In this document: piece by piece, positions 17,256 through 25,994 of the stretch
Numbering within the stretch: the stretch's first letter is position 1
Layout of the letters: every line of letters starts with the position of its first letter
Notes under the pieces: model-generated
The model's database searches: none
The model's input: the letters and a program-made list of their open reading frames with translations, nothing else
Told to the model about the DNA's origin: nothing
Made by a program: the position numbers and the translations under genes
Source: an uncultured Oscillibacter sp.
GTDB taxonomy: Bacteria > Bacillota > Clostridia > Oscillospirales > Oscillospiraceae
Assembly (NCBI RefSeq): GCF_900546705.1
Contig: NZ_URDP01000003.1
Coordinates: forward strand, 27,324 to 91,323
Length of the DNA: 64,000 bases
Direction of reading: 5' to 3'

Positions 17256-17749
17256 ACAAGATTTTGGGGGCGCTCTTTGTATTGGCGGCGGGACTTTGGG
17301 CCCGGTGGGCGGAGCTCTCCGAGCGCAGGCACCGACGGGACATGCTGGCATCTCTGGCAGACGCCCTGGACCGAATGGGGGAGGAGATCCGCATGGCCCG
17401 CACGCCCATGCCGGCGCTGCTTGAAACCATGGGGGAGCGCTGCAAGGGAGAGACGGGTGCCTTCTTCCGGTGTGCTGCTGCCGGACTGGATGCGGGGGAG
17501 CGGCTGGGAGATGCCTGGGAGCAGGCGGCTTCGTGCATGATGCTGCCCCGGGAGGAACTGACGGCGCTGACGGCGCTGGGCTGGCATCTGGCCGGCGACG
17601 AAGAGGCCGCCTGCCGGGCTCTGGCGGGGGTCGGGCGGCAGCTGGAGCGGCTTTTGGAGGAGTGGGACCGGCAGCGTCCCGAGGCGGAAAAACGGGCCAC
17701 GGCGCTGTGGCTGTCCGGCTCGGCGCTGCTGGTGATCTTGCTGATATGA
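17252..17749 (+). CDS. spoIIIAB: Stage III sporulation protein AB
   Basis: The 165-residue protein has an N-terminal membrane segment (about residues 3-16), a soluble helical body and a C-terminal hydrophobic end (about 150-165). It resembles type II/IV secretion system GspF-like parts of the feeding-tube channel. The body has regular leucine and alanine heptads. It is coupled to spoIIIAA by ATGA and followed by spoIIIAC after 12 bases. Confidence 0.9.
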   Translation: MNKILGALFVLAAGLWARWAELSERRHRRDMLASLADALDRMGEEIRMARTPMPALLETMGERCKGETGAFFRCAAAGLDAGERLGDAWEQAASCMMLPREELTALTALGWHLAGDEEAACRALAGVGRQLERLLEEWDRQRPEAEKRATALWLSGSALLVILLI

Positions 17750-17761
17750 GGGATGCGGCTT

Positions 17762-17956
17762 ATGGATGTGGATTTGATTTTTAAAATTGCCGCCATCGGG
17801 ATTCTGGTGGCGGTGCTCAATCAGCTGCTGGTTCGCTCCGGCCGGGAGGAACAGGCGATGATGACCACCCTGGCGGGGCTGGTGGTGGTGCTGATGATGA
17901 TGGTGCGGCAGATCAGCGACCTCTTCGAGCTGATCCGCACCCTGTTCGGATTTTGA
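17762..17956 (+). CDS. spoIIIAC: Stage III sporulation protein AC
   Basis: The 64-residue protein matches SpoIIIAC almost throughout: MDVDLIFKIAAIGILVAVLN, GREEQAMMTTLAGLVVVLMM. It has two transmembrane helices. I chose ATG 17762 (GAGGG nine bases upstream) over ATG 17753 because family members begin at this MxVDLIFKIA. It overlaps or abuts spoIIIAD. Confidence 0.92.
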   Translation: MDVDLIFKIAAIGILVAVLNQLLVRSGREEQAMMTTLAGLVVVLMMMVRQISDLFELIRTLFGF

Positions 17957-17958
17957 AT

Positions 17959-18348
17959 ATGGAACAGGCCATTCAGGTGACGGGGCTTTGTGTGGCGGGG
18001 GCTGTGCTGGCACTGACCATCCGCCGGGGAAGCCCGGAGACCGCGCTGCTATTGAGCATCTGCGCGGCGGTAACGGTGCTGCTGGCTGTGGGACAGGCCC
18101 TGGGAGAGCTGCTGGATTTTCTGAAGGAGCTGGCGCAGCGCAGCGGCATCCCCAACGGGCTTCTGGTGCCGCTTTATAAAACGGTGGGCATCGCCCTGGT
18201 GGTACGGGTGGGCGCGGGACTGTGCACGGACGCGGGGGAGTCGGCCCTGGGGAAGGTGGTGGAGACGGCGGGCGCCGTCTGCGCACTGACGGCGGCGCTG
18301 CCCCTTCTGCGGACAGTGCTGGAACTGATGATGGAGCTGATGGCATGA
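17959..18348 (+). CDS. spoIIIAD: Stage III sporulation protein AD
   Basis: The 129-residue membrane protein has four hydrophobic segments and the SpoIIIAD pattern SPETALLLSICAAV, GIPNGLLVPLYKTVGIALVVR and TDAGESALGKVVETAGAV. ATG 17959 starts 3 bases after the spoIIIAC stop; a TTG two codons earlier is possible. It ends overlapping spoIIIAE by four bases. Confidence 0.92.
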   Translation: MEQAIQVTGLCVAGAVLALTIRRGSPETALLLSICAAVTVLLAVGQALGELLDFLKELAQRSGIPNGLLVPLYKTVGIALVVRVGAGLCTDAGESALGKVVETAGAVCALTAALPLLRTVLELMMELMA

Positions 18349-19427
18349 GACGATGGATGATTTTCGTGGCGGCGGCGCTGCTTTTGTTGACGGTGCGGGC
18401 CAAGTGCGTCCAGCTTCCGGAAGAGGTGGAGCGTGCACTGCCGGAGGGAACGGAAGAGATCCTGGAGGATGTGGAGCTCACCGACGGCGCCGGGGCACTG
18501 GGGAGCGGACTGAGCGGTATTTTGGACTCTGTGACAGAGCAGGCGGCAGACGTGGTGCGCCAGCGGCTTCGGGGAGCAGCGGCCGTACTGCTGACGGCGG
18601 TGCTGTGCGGCGCGGTGGATGGGTTTCACCGCGCTTCGGGCGGCAGCGCACTGCCCTTTTTGCCCATGGTGGGAGCCGTGTCTGTGACCATGGTGACCAC
18701 CGGGAGTCTGGGGGATCTGATCGGCCTGGGGGCGGAGACCATCCGGAGTCTGGGGAACTTTTCCACGGTGCTGCTGCCGGCTATGGCGGCAGCTACCGCC
18801 GCCTCCGGGGCTGTTTCTTCCGCTACAGCCCAGCAGGTGAGCGCCGTCATTTTGGTGGACCTGCTGCTGCGGCTCATCAACAGCGTGCTGATCCCGGCGG
18901 TCTACCTCTACACGGCGCTGCTGACCGCCGCTGCGTGTCTGCCGGGCAACCGGCTGGAGGTGCTGGCGGGAGGACTGAAAAAGGTCATCGTCTGGCTGCT
19001 GACCACGCCGCTTCTGGCCTTTACTCTGTACCTTTCTGCGGTACGGGTGGTTTCCGGCGCAGCGGACAGCCTCAGCGTCAAGGTGGCCAAGACGGCCATT
19101 TCCGGCGTGGTGCCGGTGGTGGGCGGGATCATCGCCGAGGCGTCGGAGACGGTGCTGGCCGGAGCGGGTATGCTGCGGGGCGTCATCGGCGTAGGAGGAA
19201 TGCTGGCGATTCTGGGGGCTTGTGCCTATCCTTTTTTGCAGCTGGGCGTCCAGTACCTGCTCTATAAACTGGCCGGATTTTTTGCAGCCATGGTAGGCCC
19301 GCCGGAGCTGTGCCGCCTGATTGACGGCCTGGGCGGCGCGTTTGGGCTGGTGCTGGGCATGACCGGTGCATGTGCACTGCTGCTGCTGATCTCTCTTCTC
19401 TCTTTTGCCGGGGCGGTGGTGCCATGA
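18345..19427 (+). CDS. spoIIIAE: Stage III sporulation protein AE
   Basis: The 360-residue protein has an N-terminal signal-like hydrophobic segment (about residues 4-18), a short extracytoplasmic acidic stretch (LPEEVERALPEGTEEILEDV), then about seven membrane segments. KTAISGVVPVVGGIIAEASE is a family hallmark. It is thought to be a channel component of the SpoIIIA complex. Translation starts at ATG 18345, overlapping spoIIIAD by four bases. Confidence 0.93.
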   Translation: MRRWMIFVAAALLLLTVRAKCVQLPEEVERALPEGTEEILEDVELTDGAGALGSGLSGILDSVTEQAADVVRQRLRGAAAVLLTAVLCGAVDGFHRASGGSALPFLPMVGAVSVTMVTTGSLGDLIGLGAETIRSLGNFSTVLLPAMAAATAASGAVSSATAQQVSAVILVDLLLRLINSVLIPAVYLYTALLTAAACLPGNRLEVLAGGLKKVIVWLLTTPLLAFTLYLSAVRVVSGAADSLSVKVAKTAISGVVPVVGGIIAEASETVLAGAGMLRGVIGVGGMLAILGACAYPFLQLGVQYLLYKLAGFFAAMVGPPELCRLIDGLGGAFGLVLGMTGACALLLLISLLSFAGAVVP

Positions 19428-19903
19428 TAGAGGGACTGCGGCAGTGGATGATCTCCCTGGTGGCCCTTTGTATGCTGCTGGCTGTGGTGCGGGTGCTGGT
19501 ACCGGGCGGAACCATGAGCCGTGTGGCTGCATTTATCGGGGGATTGGTGCTTCTGGCCGCGCTGGCGCAGCCGCTGGCAAAGCTGGGGGCCGTACGCTTT
19601 GCGCTGCCGGACTACGCCGGGGAGATGGAGCGGCTGGAGCGGCAGCTGGAAGAGGAGAACGAAACGGCTCTGGCGGAAGGCATAGAGGAGCGGACGGAGG
19701 CATATATATCGGACAAAGCCGCTTCCATGGGCCTTGCGGGCACTTGCCGGGTGGAGACGAAACCGACGGAGGAGGGCGTCCCGCTTCCGTGGTCGGTGGA
19801 ACTGGAAATGCCGCGTTCGGCGGAGCTGGCGGCGTGGATCGAAGGGGAGCTGGATATCCCCGCGGAGAGGCAGGTTTGGCATGGAGCGGAAGGGGAAAAT
19901 TGA
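19424..19903 (+). CDS. spoIIIAF: Stage III sporulation protein AF
   Basis: The 159-residue protein has two N-terminal membrane helices (about residues 8-24 and 36-50), then a soluble domain with a coiled-coil-like stretch (EMERLERQLEEENETALAEG) and a ring-building fold in family members. It overlaps spoIIIAE by four bases and spoIIIAG by 23. Confidence 0.88.
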   Translation: MIEGLRQWMISLVALCMLLAVVRVLVPGGTMSRVAAFIGGLVLLAALAQPLAKLGAVRFALPDYAGEMERLERQLEEENETALAEGIEERTEAYISDKAASMGLAGTCRVETKPTEEGVPLPWSVELEMPRSAELAAWIEGELDIPAERQVWHGAEGEN

Positions 19904-20399
19904 AGGAGTGCGAAGGCTATGGGACAGATACAAATTTGTGGGTCTGGTGATGCTGATCGGCGCCGCGCTGCTGTTATGGCCGAGTGGGAGAGGCTCCACC
20001 GCCAGTCCCAGCGGCAGCGACGGGCAGCAGGAGGAGGCGGAGACGCTGGCCCGGGAGCTGGAGGAAATTCTGGGAAAGATGGACGGCGTGGGGCAGGTGC
20101 GGGTGCTGCTGACGGTACAGGACGACGGGCAGCGCCAGCTTGCAACGGATGGGGAACTCTCCTACAGCGGGTCGCCCCAGGCGCCCGACGACTATCAGCG
20201 TACCAACGAGACGGTACTGGTGGACGGGGCACAGGGCGACGAGCCGGTGGTGACCCGGCAGTGGAGCCCCACGTACCGGGGGGCGCTGGTGGTGTGTCAG
20301 GGGGGCGGCCAGGCGTCGGTGCGGCTGGCGGTCACGGAGGCGGTGACGGTTCTGACGGGGCTCACCGCAGACCGCGTCACCGTGGCAAAATGGCAGTGA
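19881..20399 (+). CDS. spoIIIAG: Stage III sporulation protein AG
   Basis: The 172-residue protein has one membrane helix (about residues 18-35) and a C-terminal ring-building (RBM/EscJ-like) domain; SpoIIIAG forms the large oligomeric ring of the mother-cell-to-forespore channel. The tail carries GALVVCQGGGQASVRLAVTE, typical of the family. ATG 19881 overlaps spoIIIAF by 23 bases, with GGAGAGGCAGG upstream. Confidence 0.92.
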   Translation: MERKGKIEGVRRLWDRYKFVGLVMLIGAALLLWPSGRGSTASPSGSDGQQEEAETLARELEEILGKMDGVGQVRVLLTVQDDGQRQLATDGELSYSGSPQAPDDYQRTNETVLVDGAQGDEPVVTRQWSPTYRGALVVCQGGGQASVRLAVTEAVTVLTGLTADRVTVAKWQ

Positions 20400-20422
20400 T
20401 TATCTGGAGGAGGAGAGGAGAA

Positions 20423-21025
20423 ATGAAGGGCAGATTCAAACGCAACGCAGTGGTGGTGACCATGGCGCTTCTGGTCTGCGCGGCAGCGGCGCTGAACTGG
20501 AAGTACACGGGGCAGCAGGCGGCGGACGCCGTGGAACAGCAGGCCCAGAGCCAGGAGGACGGTACCAAGATCCTGGGCGAGGCGCAGCTGGTATCCGGCG
20601 TGGAGGGCGACGATCCCGAGGCGGCTTCTGCCGCAGGTGATCCCACGGGGGAGGAGGCCGTGTACACAGGCTCGGACTACTTTGCCTCCGCCCGGCTCAC
20701 CCGTCAGCAGGCCCGGGACAGCGCCGTGTCCCTTTTGCAGGAGGCAGCGGAGCAGGAGGGGGCCGGTGAGGCGGCGGCCACAGAGGCTTCCGAGGGCATT
20801 GCCGTCCTGGCAGGCTACACCATGAAGGAGGCCCAGATCGAAAACCTGGTGACGGCCAAGGGCTACACGGACTGTGTGGCGTTCATGGGCGACGAGGGCG
20901 TCAGCGTGGTGGTGGCCACCGACACCGGGGAGCTGACGGAGGAGGATGTGGCCAAGATTACGGACATCACCGTCAACGAAACCGGGTATCCTGCCAGCAG
21001 CGTGCGCATCATGGCGGCAAATTAA
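20423..21025 (+). CDS. spoIIIAH: Stage III sporulation protein AH
   Basis: The 200-residue protein has an N-terminal membrane helix (about residues 9-25, VVVTMALLVCAAAALNW), a low-complexity acidic linker and a YscJ/FliF-type ring domain toward the C terminus (about 105-200). SpoIIIAH binds SpoIIQ across the septal membrane space to zip up the engulfing membrane. No SpoIIQ gene lies in the window. AGGAGAGGAG precedes the ATG. Confidence 0.92.
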   Translation: MKGRFKRNAVVVTMALLVCAAAALNWKYTGQQAADAVEQQAQSQEDGTKILGEAQLVSGVEGDDPEAASAAGDPTGEEAVYTGSDYFASARLTRQQARDSAVSLLQEAAEQEGAGEAAATEASEGIAVLAGYTMKEAQIENLVTAKGYTDCVAFMGDEGVSVVVATDTGELTEEDVAKITDITVNETGYPASSVRIMAAN

Positions 21026-21028
21026 AGG

Positions 21029-21057
21029 TTGTAATTTTCCCGCCTTCATGGTAAAAT
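21029..21057 (+). promoter_or_regulatory. Sigma-A promoter of the Asp23-nusB run
   Basis: TTGTAA (21029-21034), 17 bases, TAAAAT (21052-21057). It begins a vegetative unit right after the sporulation operon and leaves a leader of about 60 bases. Confidence 0.68.
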
Positions 21058-21122
21058 AACTATCCAGAAATGCAGGGAGACAGGCGTGCCTGGTTCCCAA
21101 GGATGGATAAGGAGAAGATACC

Positions 21123-21500
21123 ATGGGCGAAAGCAAGGAATATATGACCCTGCCGGAGGAGAACGGCAGCATCAACATCTCCGAGGAGGTCATTGCCGCC
21201 ATCGCCGTGGGCGCCGTCCGCGAGGTGGAGGGTGTTTCCGGCATGATGACCAATCTGGGCGGCAGCGTCACCGATCTGGTGAACAACAAGAAAAACGCCC
21301 AGAAGGGGCTCAAGGGCGTCAAGATCGACATGACCGGCACAGCACTGACGCTGGATTTGTACCTGACGGTGCAGTTCGGCCACCCCATTCCCGAGGTGGC
21401 GGAGAACGTGCAGAAGGCTGTTGCCTCCGCCGTGGAGGCTATGACCGGCTGTTCGGTGGGCGCTGTGAATATCCATGTGGGCGGCGTGACGCTGGCCTGA
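21123..21500 (+). CDS. Asp23/Gls24 family envelope stress response protein
   Basis: The 125-residue protein has the Asp23 pattern: NISEEVIAAIAVGAVREVEGVSGM, then LDLYLTVQFGHPIPEVAENVQKAV and GAVNIHVGGVTLA. Asp23 proteins in staphylococci attach to the membrane through AmaP and respond to cell-wall stress. AGGAG precedes the ATG. In many Clostridia this gene sits before nusB, as here. Confidence 0.9.
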   Translation: MGESKEYMTLPEENGSINISEEVIAAIAVGAVREVEGVSGMMTNLGGSVTDLVNNKKNAQKGLKGVKIDMTGTALTLDLYLTVQFGHPIPEVAENVQKAVASAVEAMTGCSVGAVNIHVGGVTLA

Positions 21501-21545
21501 GCCTGCGGCGCTTGTTTTACGAGAGAGAAAAGGACGATTTGATTT

Positions 21546-21992
21546 ATGGTACGGAATACCGCACGGGAAATAGCAATTCACCTCTCCTATGAGCTGAGCT
21601 TTACAGACCGGCCCATCGATCAGCTGCTGGATGAGCGGCTGACGCCGGAGACCTTTGCCACACTGGCGGCGGAGGATGAGCTGTATGCCGAGGCCCCCAA
21701 CGCCAAGCAGGCCGAGTATATTCGGCGGCTGGTCAAAGGCGTGGCACAGCACGGCGCTGAACTGGACGGCTATATCGCAAAATACGCAAAGGGCTGGAAT
21801 TTTGCCCGTATTCCGCTGGTGGCGTCGGCTATCATGCGGGTGGCCATGTATGAGATCCTCTACATGCCGGACATCCCCAACGGCGTTTCCATCAATGAGG
21901 CGGTGGAGATCGCCAAAAAGTACGAGACGCCGGAGACGGTGAAGTTTATCAACGGAATCCTGGGCAGCTTTGTGCGCCAGGAGATCGTCTGA
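21546..21992 (+). CDS. nusB: Transcription antitermination factor NusB
   Basis: The 148-residue all-helical protein fits NusB, which binds boxA RNA with NusE to prevent early termination of rRNA transcription. Family motifs are RIPLVASAIMRVAMYEILYM and NGVSINEAVEIAKKYETPETVKFINGILG. It starts at an ATG after the Asp23 gene. In the OLE-containing gene neighbourhood of other Firmicutes, nusB, folD, xseA, xseB and ispA follow one another; folD is absent from this run. Confidence 0.94.
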   Translation: MVRNTAREIAIHLSYELSFTDRPIDQLLDERLTPETFATLAAEDELYAEAPNAKQAEYIRRLVKGVAQHGAELDGYIAKYAKGWNFARIPLVASAIMRVAMYEILYMPDIPNGVSINEAVEIAKKYETPETVKFINGILGSFVRQEIV

Positions 21993-22069
21993 GCGAGCAC
22001 ACTGGCAGAGCGGGACGCGGCAAAGGCCGCCGTCCGGCTCTGCTTTTGTGTGGAGGCAAGGGAGGCGCT

Positions 22070-23308
22070 ATGGAACAGCATATCTTCGGCGTGGCCGAGG
22101 TCAACCAGCTGGTCAAACACTTGCTGGACGGGGAGCCCATGCTCTCGTCCATCTGCGTGCGGGGCGAGCTGTCCAATTATAAAATGTATCCGTCCGGGCA
22201 CCATTACTTTACCCTCAAGGACGCGGAGGGAGCACTGCGGTGCGTCATGTTCAAGGGCGCTGCGTCCAAGCTGCGCTTCCGGCCGGAAAACGGCATGGCG
22301 GTGGTGGCTTCCGGCCGCATCACCGTCTTTCCCCGGGACGGAGCCTACCAGCTCTACTGCAATACGCTCTCGCCCCTTGGGGCGGGGGACCTGGCGGTGG
22401 CCTTTGAACAGCTCAAGGCCAAGCTCCAGGCGGAGGGACTCTTCGACCCTGCCCATAAAAAGCCGCTTCCGGCCTACCCGGAGCGGATCGCGGTGGTCAC
22501 GTCCTCCGCAGGTGCCGCCGTCCACGATATGATCCGGATTCTCCGGCGGCGCTATCCGCTGGCCAAGGTGATCTTGCTGCCGGTGCGGGTCCAGGGAGCG
22601 GAGGCTCCGCCGGAAATCGCCGGCGCCATCCGTTACGCCGACCGCTGGCATATCGGCGACGTGATCATCACGGGCCGGGGCGGCGGCTCTATGGAGGATC
22701 TGTGGGCATTCAACGACGAACGGGTGGCCCGGGCCATCTATGAGTGCCAAACGCCCATCATCTCCGCCGTGGGCCATGAGCCGGACGTGACCATTGCCGA
22801 TTTTGTGGCGGATGCCCGGGCTTCCACCCCGTCCAATGCCGCGGAGATCGCGGTGCCGGACCGGATGGAGCTTGCCCGACAGCTGCATGAGATGCAGATC
22901 CGGCTGGAGCAGGGGCAGATCACCCGTCTGGAGACGCTGCGCAGGCATCTGGAGACGCTGGCGGACAAGCGGTGCCTGCGGGACCACGGGGCGTATATCC
23001 AGGATAAGCGCATGTCGCTGGTGCATCTGCAGCAGCGGCTGGGGGATCTGGCTTCCGCCCAGACGGCCCGCAAGCGGCAGCGGTTTTCCGCGCTGGCTGC
23101 ATCGCTGGACGCGCTGAGTCCGCTGGCGGTGCTGGGCCGGGGCTATGCCGTAGCCCGGAACGAACAAGGTTCCATTTTGAAAAGCTGGCGGGATGTGGCT
23201 GCCGGCGAGACCGTGACTGTGACACTGGGCGAGGGCGGCTTTACCGCCCGGGTAGAGAAGCCCTATGGGAAGGAGCAAGACGATGAGCGAAGAGAAGCGG
23301 ACGTTTGA
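22070..23308 (+). CDS. xseA: Exodeoxyribonuclease VII large subunit
   Basis: The 412-residue protein has an N-terminal OB-fold (about residues 1-100, with SSICVRGELSNYKMYPSGHHYF) and the catalytic XseA core with AVVTSSAGAAVHDMI, ITGRGGGSMEDLWAFND and AVGHEPDVTIADFVADARASTPSNAAE, followed by a coiled-coil region. It degrades single-stranded DNA to oligonucleotides with XseB. ATG 22070 follows AGGGAGG. Its stop overlaps xseB by 26 bases. Confidence 0.95.
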   Translation: MEQHIFGVAEVNQLVKHLLDGEPMLSSICVRGELSNYKMYPSGHHYFTLKDAEGALRCVMFKGAASKLRFRPENGMAVVASGRITVFPRDGAYQLYCNTLSPLGAGDLAVAFEQLKAKLQAEGLFDPAHKKPLPAYPERIAVVTSSAGAAVHDMIRILRRRYPLAKVILLPVRVQGAEAPPEIAGAIRYADRWHIGDVIITGRGGGSMEDLWAFNDERVARAIYECQTPIISAVGHEPDVTIADFVADARASTPSNAAEIAVPDRMELARQLHEMQIRLEQGQITRLETLRRHLETLADKRCLRDHGAYIQDKRMSLVHLQQRLGDLASAQTARKRQRFSALAASLDALSPLAVLGRGYAVARNEQGSILKSWRDVAAGETVTVTLGEGGFTARVEKPYGKEQDDERREADV

Positions 23309-23516
23309 GCAGAAGCTGGGCCGGCTGGAGGAGATCGTGGCGGCTCTGGAAAAAGGGGACGCACCTCTGGCGGATTCTCTGGCGCTGTTTACCGAGGGAA
23401 CGGCGCTGATTGCCCAGTGCTCCCAGGAACTGGACCAGGCGGAACAGCAGGTGGTCAAGCTGATGAAAGGCAGCGACGGCGCACCGGTGGAGCTGCCGTT
23501 TGAGGAGGAGACGTAA
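23283..23516 (+). CDS. xseB: Exodeoxyribonuclease VII small subunit
   Basis: The 77-residue protein matches XseB: TFEQKLGRLEEIVAALEKGDAPLADSLALF, a helical hairpin that binds the large subunit. I chose ATG 23283 with GGAAGGAG nearby; an ATG six codons upstream has no ribosome site. It overlaps xseA and is followed by ispA one base after its stop. Confidence 0.92.
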   Translation: MSEEKRTFEQKLGRLEEIVAALEKGDAPLADSLALFTEGTALIAQCSQELDQAEQQVVKLMKGSDGAPVELPFEEET

Positions 23517-23517
23517 T

Positions 23518-24399
23518 ATGGAGAAGTCTTTGTTTGACCAGCGGTACAGCACTTACCGCCAGGCGGTGGAAACCTATCTTTCCGGGCTGTTTTCTGAAAA
23601 GCCCCACTGGGCGGATCTCTACGAGTCTATGCGCTACAGCCTTCTGGCCGGCGGCAAGCGTATCCGGCCGGTGATGACGCTGGAGTTTGCCCGGCTGGCG
23701 GGGCTGGAGACGTGGCAGACGGCGCTGCCGGTGGGCTGTGCGCTGGAGCTGGTACACACCTACTCCCTCATCCACGACGACTTGCCCTGTATGGATGACG
23801 ACGATCTGCGCCGGGGCAAGCCCACCAACCACAAGGTTTACGGCGAGACGCTGGCGGTGCTGGCGGGTGACGCTCTGCAGCCGGAGGCGTTCCGCCTCAT
23901 TTTGACGGCGCCGGGGCTGGACGACGGCCGCCGGGCTGCCTGCGCTCTGGAACTGGCCCGTGCCGCCGGAGCCGACGGCATGGTGGCCGGCCAGGTGCTT
24001 GACACGCTCCACGCCCCCAAGACGGAGGAGGAGCTGGGGGAGGTACACCGTCTCAAGACCGGTGCCATGATCGCGGGTGCCTGCCGGATGGGCGTCCGGG
24101 CTGCCGGCGGCAGTGAGGCGCTGCTGCGCGCCGCCACGGAGTATGCCCAGCAGCTGGGCATGGCCTTCCAGATTCGCGATGACCTGCTGGACGTGATTGG
24201 AGACGCGGCCGTATTCGGAAAGCCCATTGGATCGGACCGGGAAGAGGGAAAGATCACATTCGTGGATCTCCTGGGCGCAGACGGCTGCTCTGCCGCAGTG
24301 GAGCGGTGCACTCAGGCTGCCAAGGATGCCGTGGCCAGTATGGACACGGACGGTTTCCTCTGCGCCTTGGCCGACAGCCTGGCAGTCCGGGACCGGTAA
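23518..24399 (+). CDS. ispA: Polyprenyl synthetase (farnesyl/geranyl diphosphate synthase)
   Basis: The 293-residue trans-prenyltransferase has the first Asp-rich motif in HDDLPCMDDDDLRRGKP (about residues 86-102) and the second in RDDLLDVIGD (about 220-229). It joins isopentenyl diphosphate to allylic diphosphates, the step downstream of dxs, which lies 4 kb further on. Chain length cannot be fixed from sequence. A strong terminator ends the unit, before the OLE region. Confidence 0.93.
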   Translation: MEKSLFDQRYSTYRQAVETYLSGLFSEKPHWADLYESMRYSLLAGGKRIRPVMTLEFARLAGLETWQTALPVGCALELVHTYSLIHDDLPCMDDDDLRRGKPTNHKVYGETLAVLAGDALQPEAFRLILTAPGLDDGRRAACALELARAAGADGMVAGQVLDTLHAPKTEEELGEVHRLKTGAMIAGACRMGVRAAGGSEALLRAATEYAQQLGMAFQIRDDLLDVIGDAAVFGKPIGSDREEGKITFVDLLGADGCSAAVERCTQAAKDAVASMDTDGFLCALADSLAVRDR

Positions 24400-24412
24400 T
24401 CGGGCCGCTGCC

Positions 24413-24445
24413 AAGGAGACCCCGGGAGGGGTCTCCTTTTTTTGT
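24413..24445 (+). terminator. Terminator after ispA
   Basis: An 11-bp perfect stem (24413-24423 with 24428-24438), GGGA loop, followed by a run of T residues. It separates ispA from the inserted AGCS-mmuM pair. Confidence 0.92.
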
Positions 24446-24478
24446 GAAGTATGCCGGTGGTAAATTTGCCGGGGTGCG

Positions 24479-24508
24479 TTGACGATTTCCGCCGTTGGAT
24501 GCTATAAT
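24479..24508 (+). promoter_or_regulatory. Sigma-A promoter of the AGCS-mmuM pair
   Basis: TTGACG (24479-24484), 18 bases, TATAAT (24503-24508). It gives a leader of about 43 bases before the symporter gene. Confidence 0.8.
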
Positions 24509-24557
24509 GTGGCAATTTAGTGTGTGAAAGGACACGAGCACCAAGGGAGGAATGTAC

Positions 24558-25994
24558 ATGCTGCTGCAAATCATCACCGCAATCTCGGACTTTTTGTGGG
24601 GAACACCCATGACAGTGGCTCTGGTGGGAACCGGGTTGTACCTGGGAATCCGCTTCGGCTTCCGTTATAATTTCCGCAAAGTCGGCTTCAACTTCCGCAA
24701 TACATTTGGGAAGATGTTCCAAAAGGGGGAGGGAACCGGCACCGTCTCCGGCTTCGCCGCTGCCTGTACGGCCATGGCCAACACCATCGGCGTAGGAAAT
24801 ATCGGCGGTGTGGCCACCGCCATCGTTGCCGGCGGTCCTGGTGCCGTGTTCTGGATGTGGGTGTCCGGCCTCCTGGGTATGTCTACCAAGGCCTGTGAGA
24901 TCATCCTGGGCCAGCGGTACCGGGTCAAGTATAGCCAGTCCATGGACGAGTACATGTGCGACCGCTCCTTTGTGATGAAAAACGCCCTGGGCTGGAAAAA
25001 GGGCGCCGTGGTGCTGTCGGTGGCCTGCTTTGTGCTGGGGCCCTGGACCTGCTGTGTACAGACGGAGTCAGTCACCAGTTCGTTGCAGGAGGGATTCGGC
25101 ATTGACCCGCTGATCTCTGTGATCGTGCTGGGCGTCACCTGCTTTTTGACCATCGCCGGCGGCCTCAGGAGAATCTCCTCCATTATGGAACGGGTGGTGC
25201 CCATTATGGCCCTCTTCTACATCCTGGGAGGACTGGGCATCCTCATCATGAACTGGTCCGTCGTTCCCTCCGCTTTCGGCCTTATTTTCAAGAGTGCCTT
25301 CACCCCCATGGCGGGCGTAGGCGGCTTTGCCGGCGCCACCGTCCGGGATGCCATCCGCTACGGCATTGCCCGGGGCCTTTACTCCAATGACGCCGGTACC
25401 GGCTACGGCATCATCGCCCACGCCTCCGCCAAGACGGACCACCCCGTCCGTCAGGCGTCCTGGGGCTGGGGTGAGGTGTTTTTGGACACCATCGTGGTCT
25501 GCTCTGTTACCGCGCTGTCCCTGATCCTCACCAACGCCTACATCGACTACCCCGATGTGGACAGCGCCCAGCTGACCACCGTGGCTTTTAAGGTGGCTTA
25601 CGGAAAATTCGGCGGCTGGTTCATGGCCATTGCCATCGCCATCTTCGCCTGGACCACCATCATCGGTATGTATTACAGTTGCGCCAAGTCCGTCAACTAT
25701 GCCTTTGGTGACACCAAGGCCAACCGCCGGGCTACATGGGTGTATATGGTCTACTACATGCTCCCCTGTGTGCTGTTTTACAACATCGAGGCCGACACCC
25801 TGTGGGCCATGACGGACCTGCTCTCCGCCATCTATGTCATCATTACACTGCTGTTCATCTACACCAAGCAAAAGGAGATCTTCCGGCTGTTCCACGACTT
25901 CTGGGACCGTTTTGTGCCGGCCCAGGAGCGGGGGGAGAACCCGGAGCCCGTGGTCTACGGAGCGGTGGATGAAAAGGCGAAAGGAGAATTCTAA
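24558..25994 (+). CDS. AGCS family alanine/glycine:cation symporter
   Basis: The 478-residue membrane protein has about 11 helices and the AGCS signatures GTGTVSGFAAACTAMANTIG, GVGNIGGVATAI and GLYSNDAGTGYG. AGCS proteins import alanine or glycine with sodium; related members carry other small amino acids. The start ATG 24558 is spaced properly from GGGAGG, better than the ATG two codons earlier. The gene stands directly before a homocysteine methyltransferase, so the transported substrate may be a methyl donor or methionine-related amino acid. That is inference. Confidence 0.88.
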   Translation: MLLQIITAISDFLWGTPMTVALVGTGLYLGIRFGFRYNFRKVGFNFRNTFGKMFQKGEGTGTVSGFAAACTAMANTIGVGNIGGVATAIVAGGPGAVFWMWVSGLLGMSTKACEIILGQRYRVKYSQSMDEYMCDRSFVMKNALGWKKGAVVLSVACFVLGPWTCCVQTESVTSSLQEGFGIDPLISVIVLGVTCFLTIAGGLRRISSIMERVVPIMALFYILGGLGILIMNWSVVPSAFGLIFKSAFTPMAGVGGFAGATVRDAIRYGIARGLYSNDAGTGYGIIAHASAKTDHPVRQASWGWGEVFLDTIVVCSVTALSLILTNAYIDYPDVDSAQLTTVAFKVAYGKFGGWFMAIAIAIFAWTTIIGMYYSCAKSVNYAFGDTKANRRATWVYMVYYMLPCVLFYNIEADTLWAMTDLLSAIYVIITLLFIYTKQKEIFRLFHDFWDRFVPAQERGENPEPVVYGAVDEKAKGEF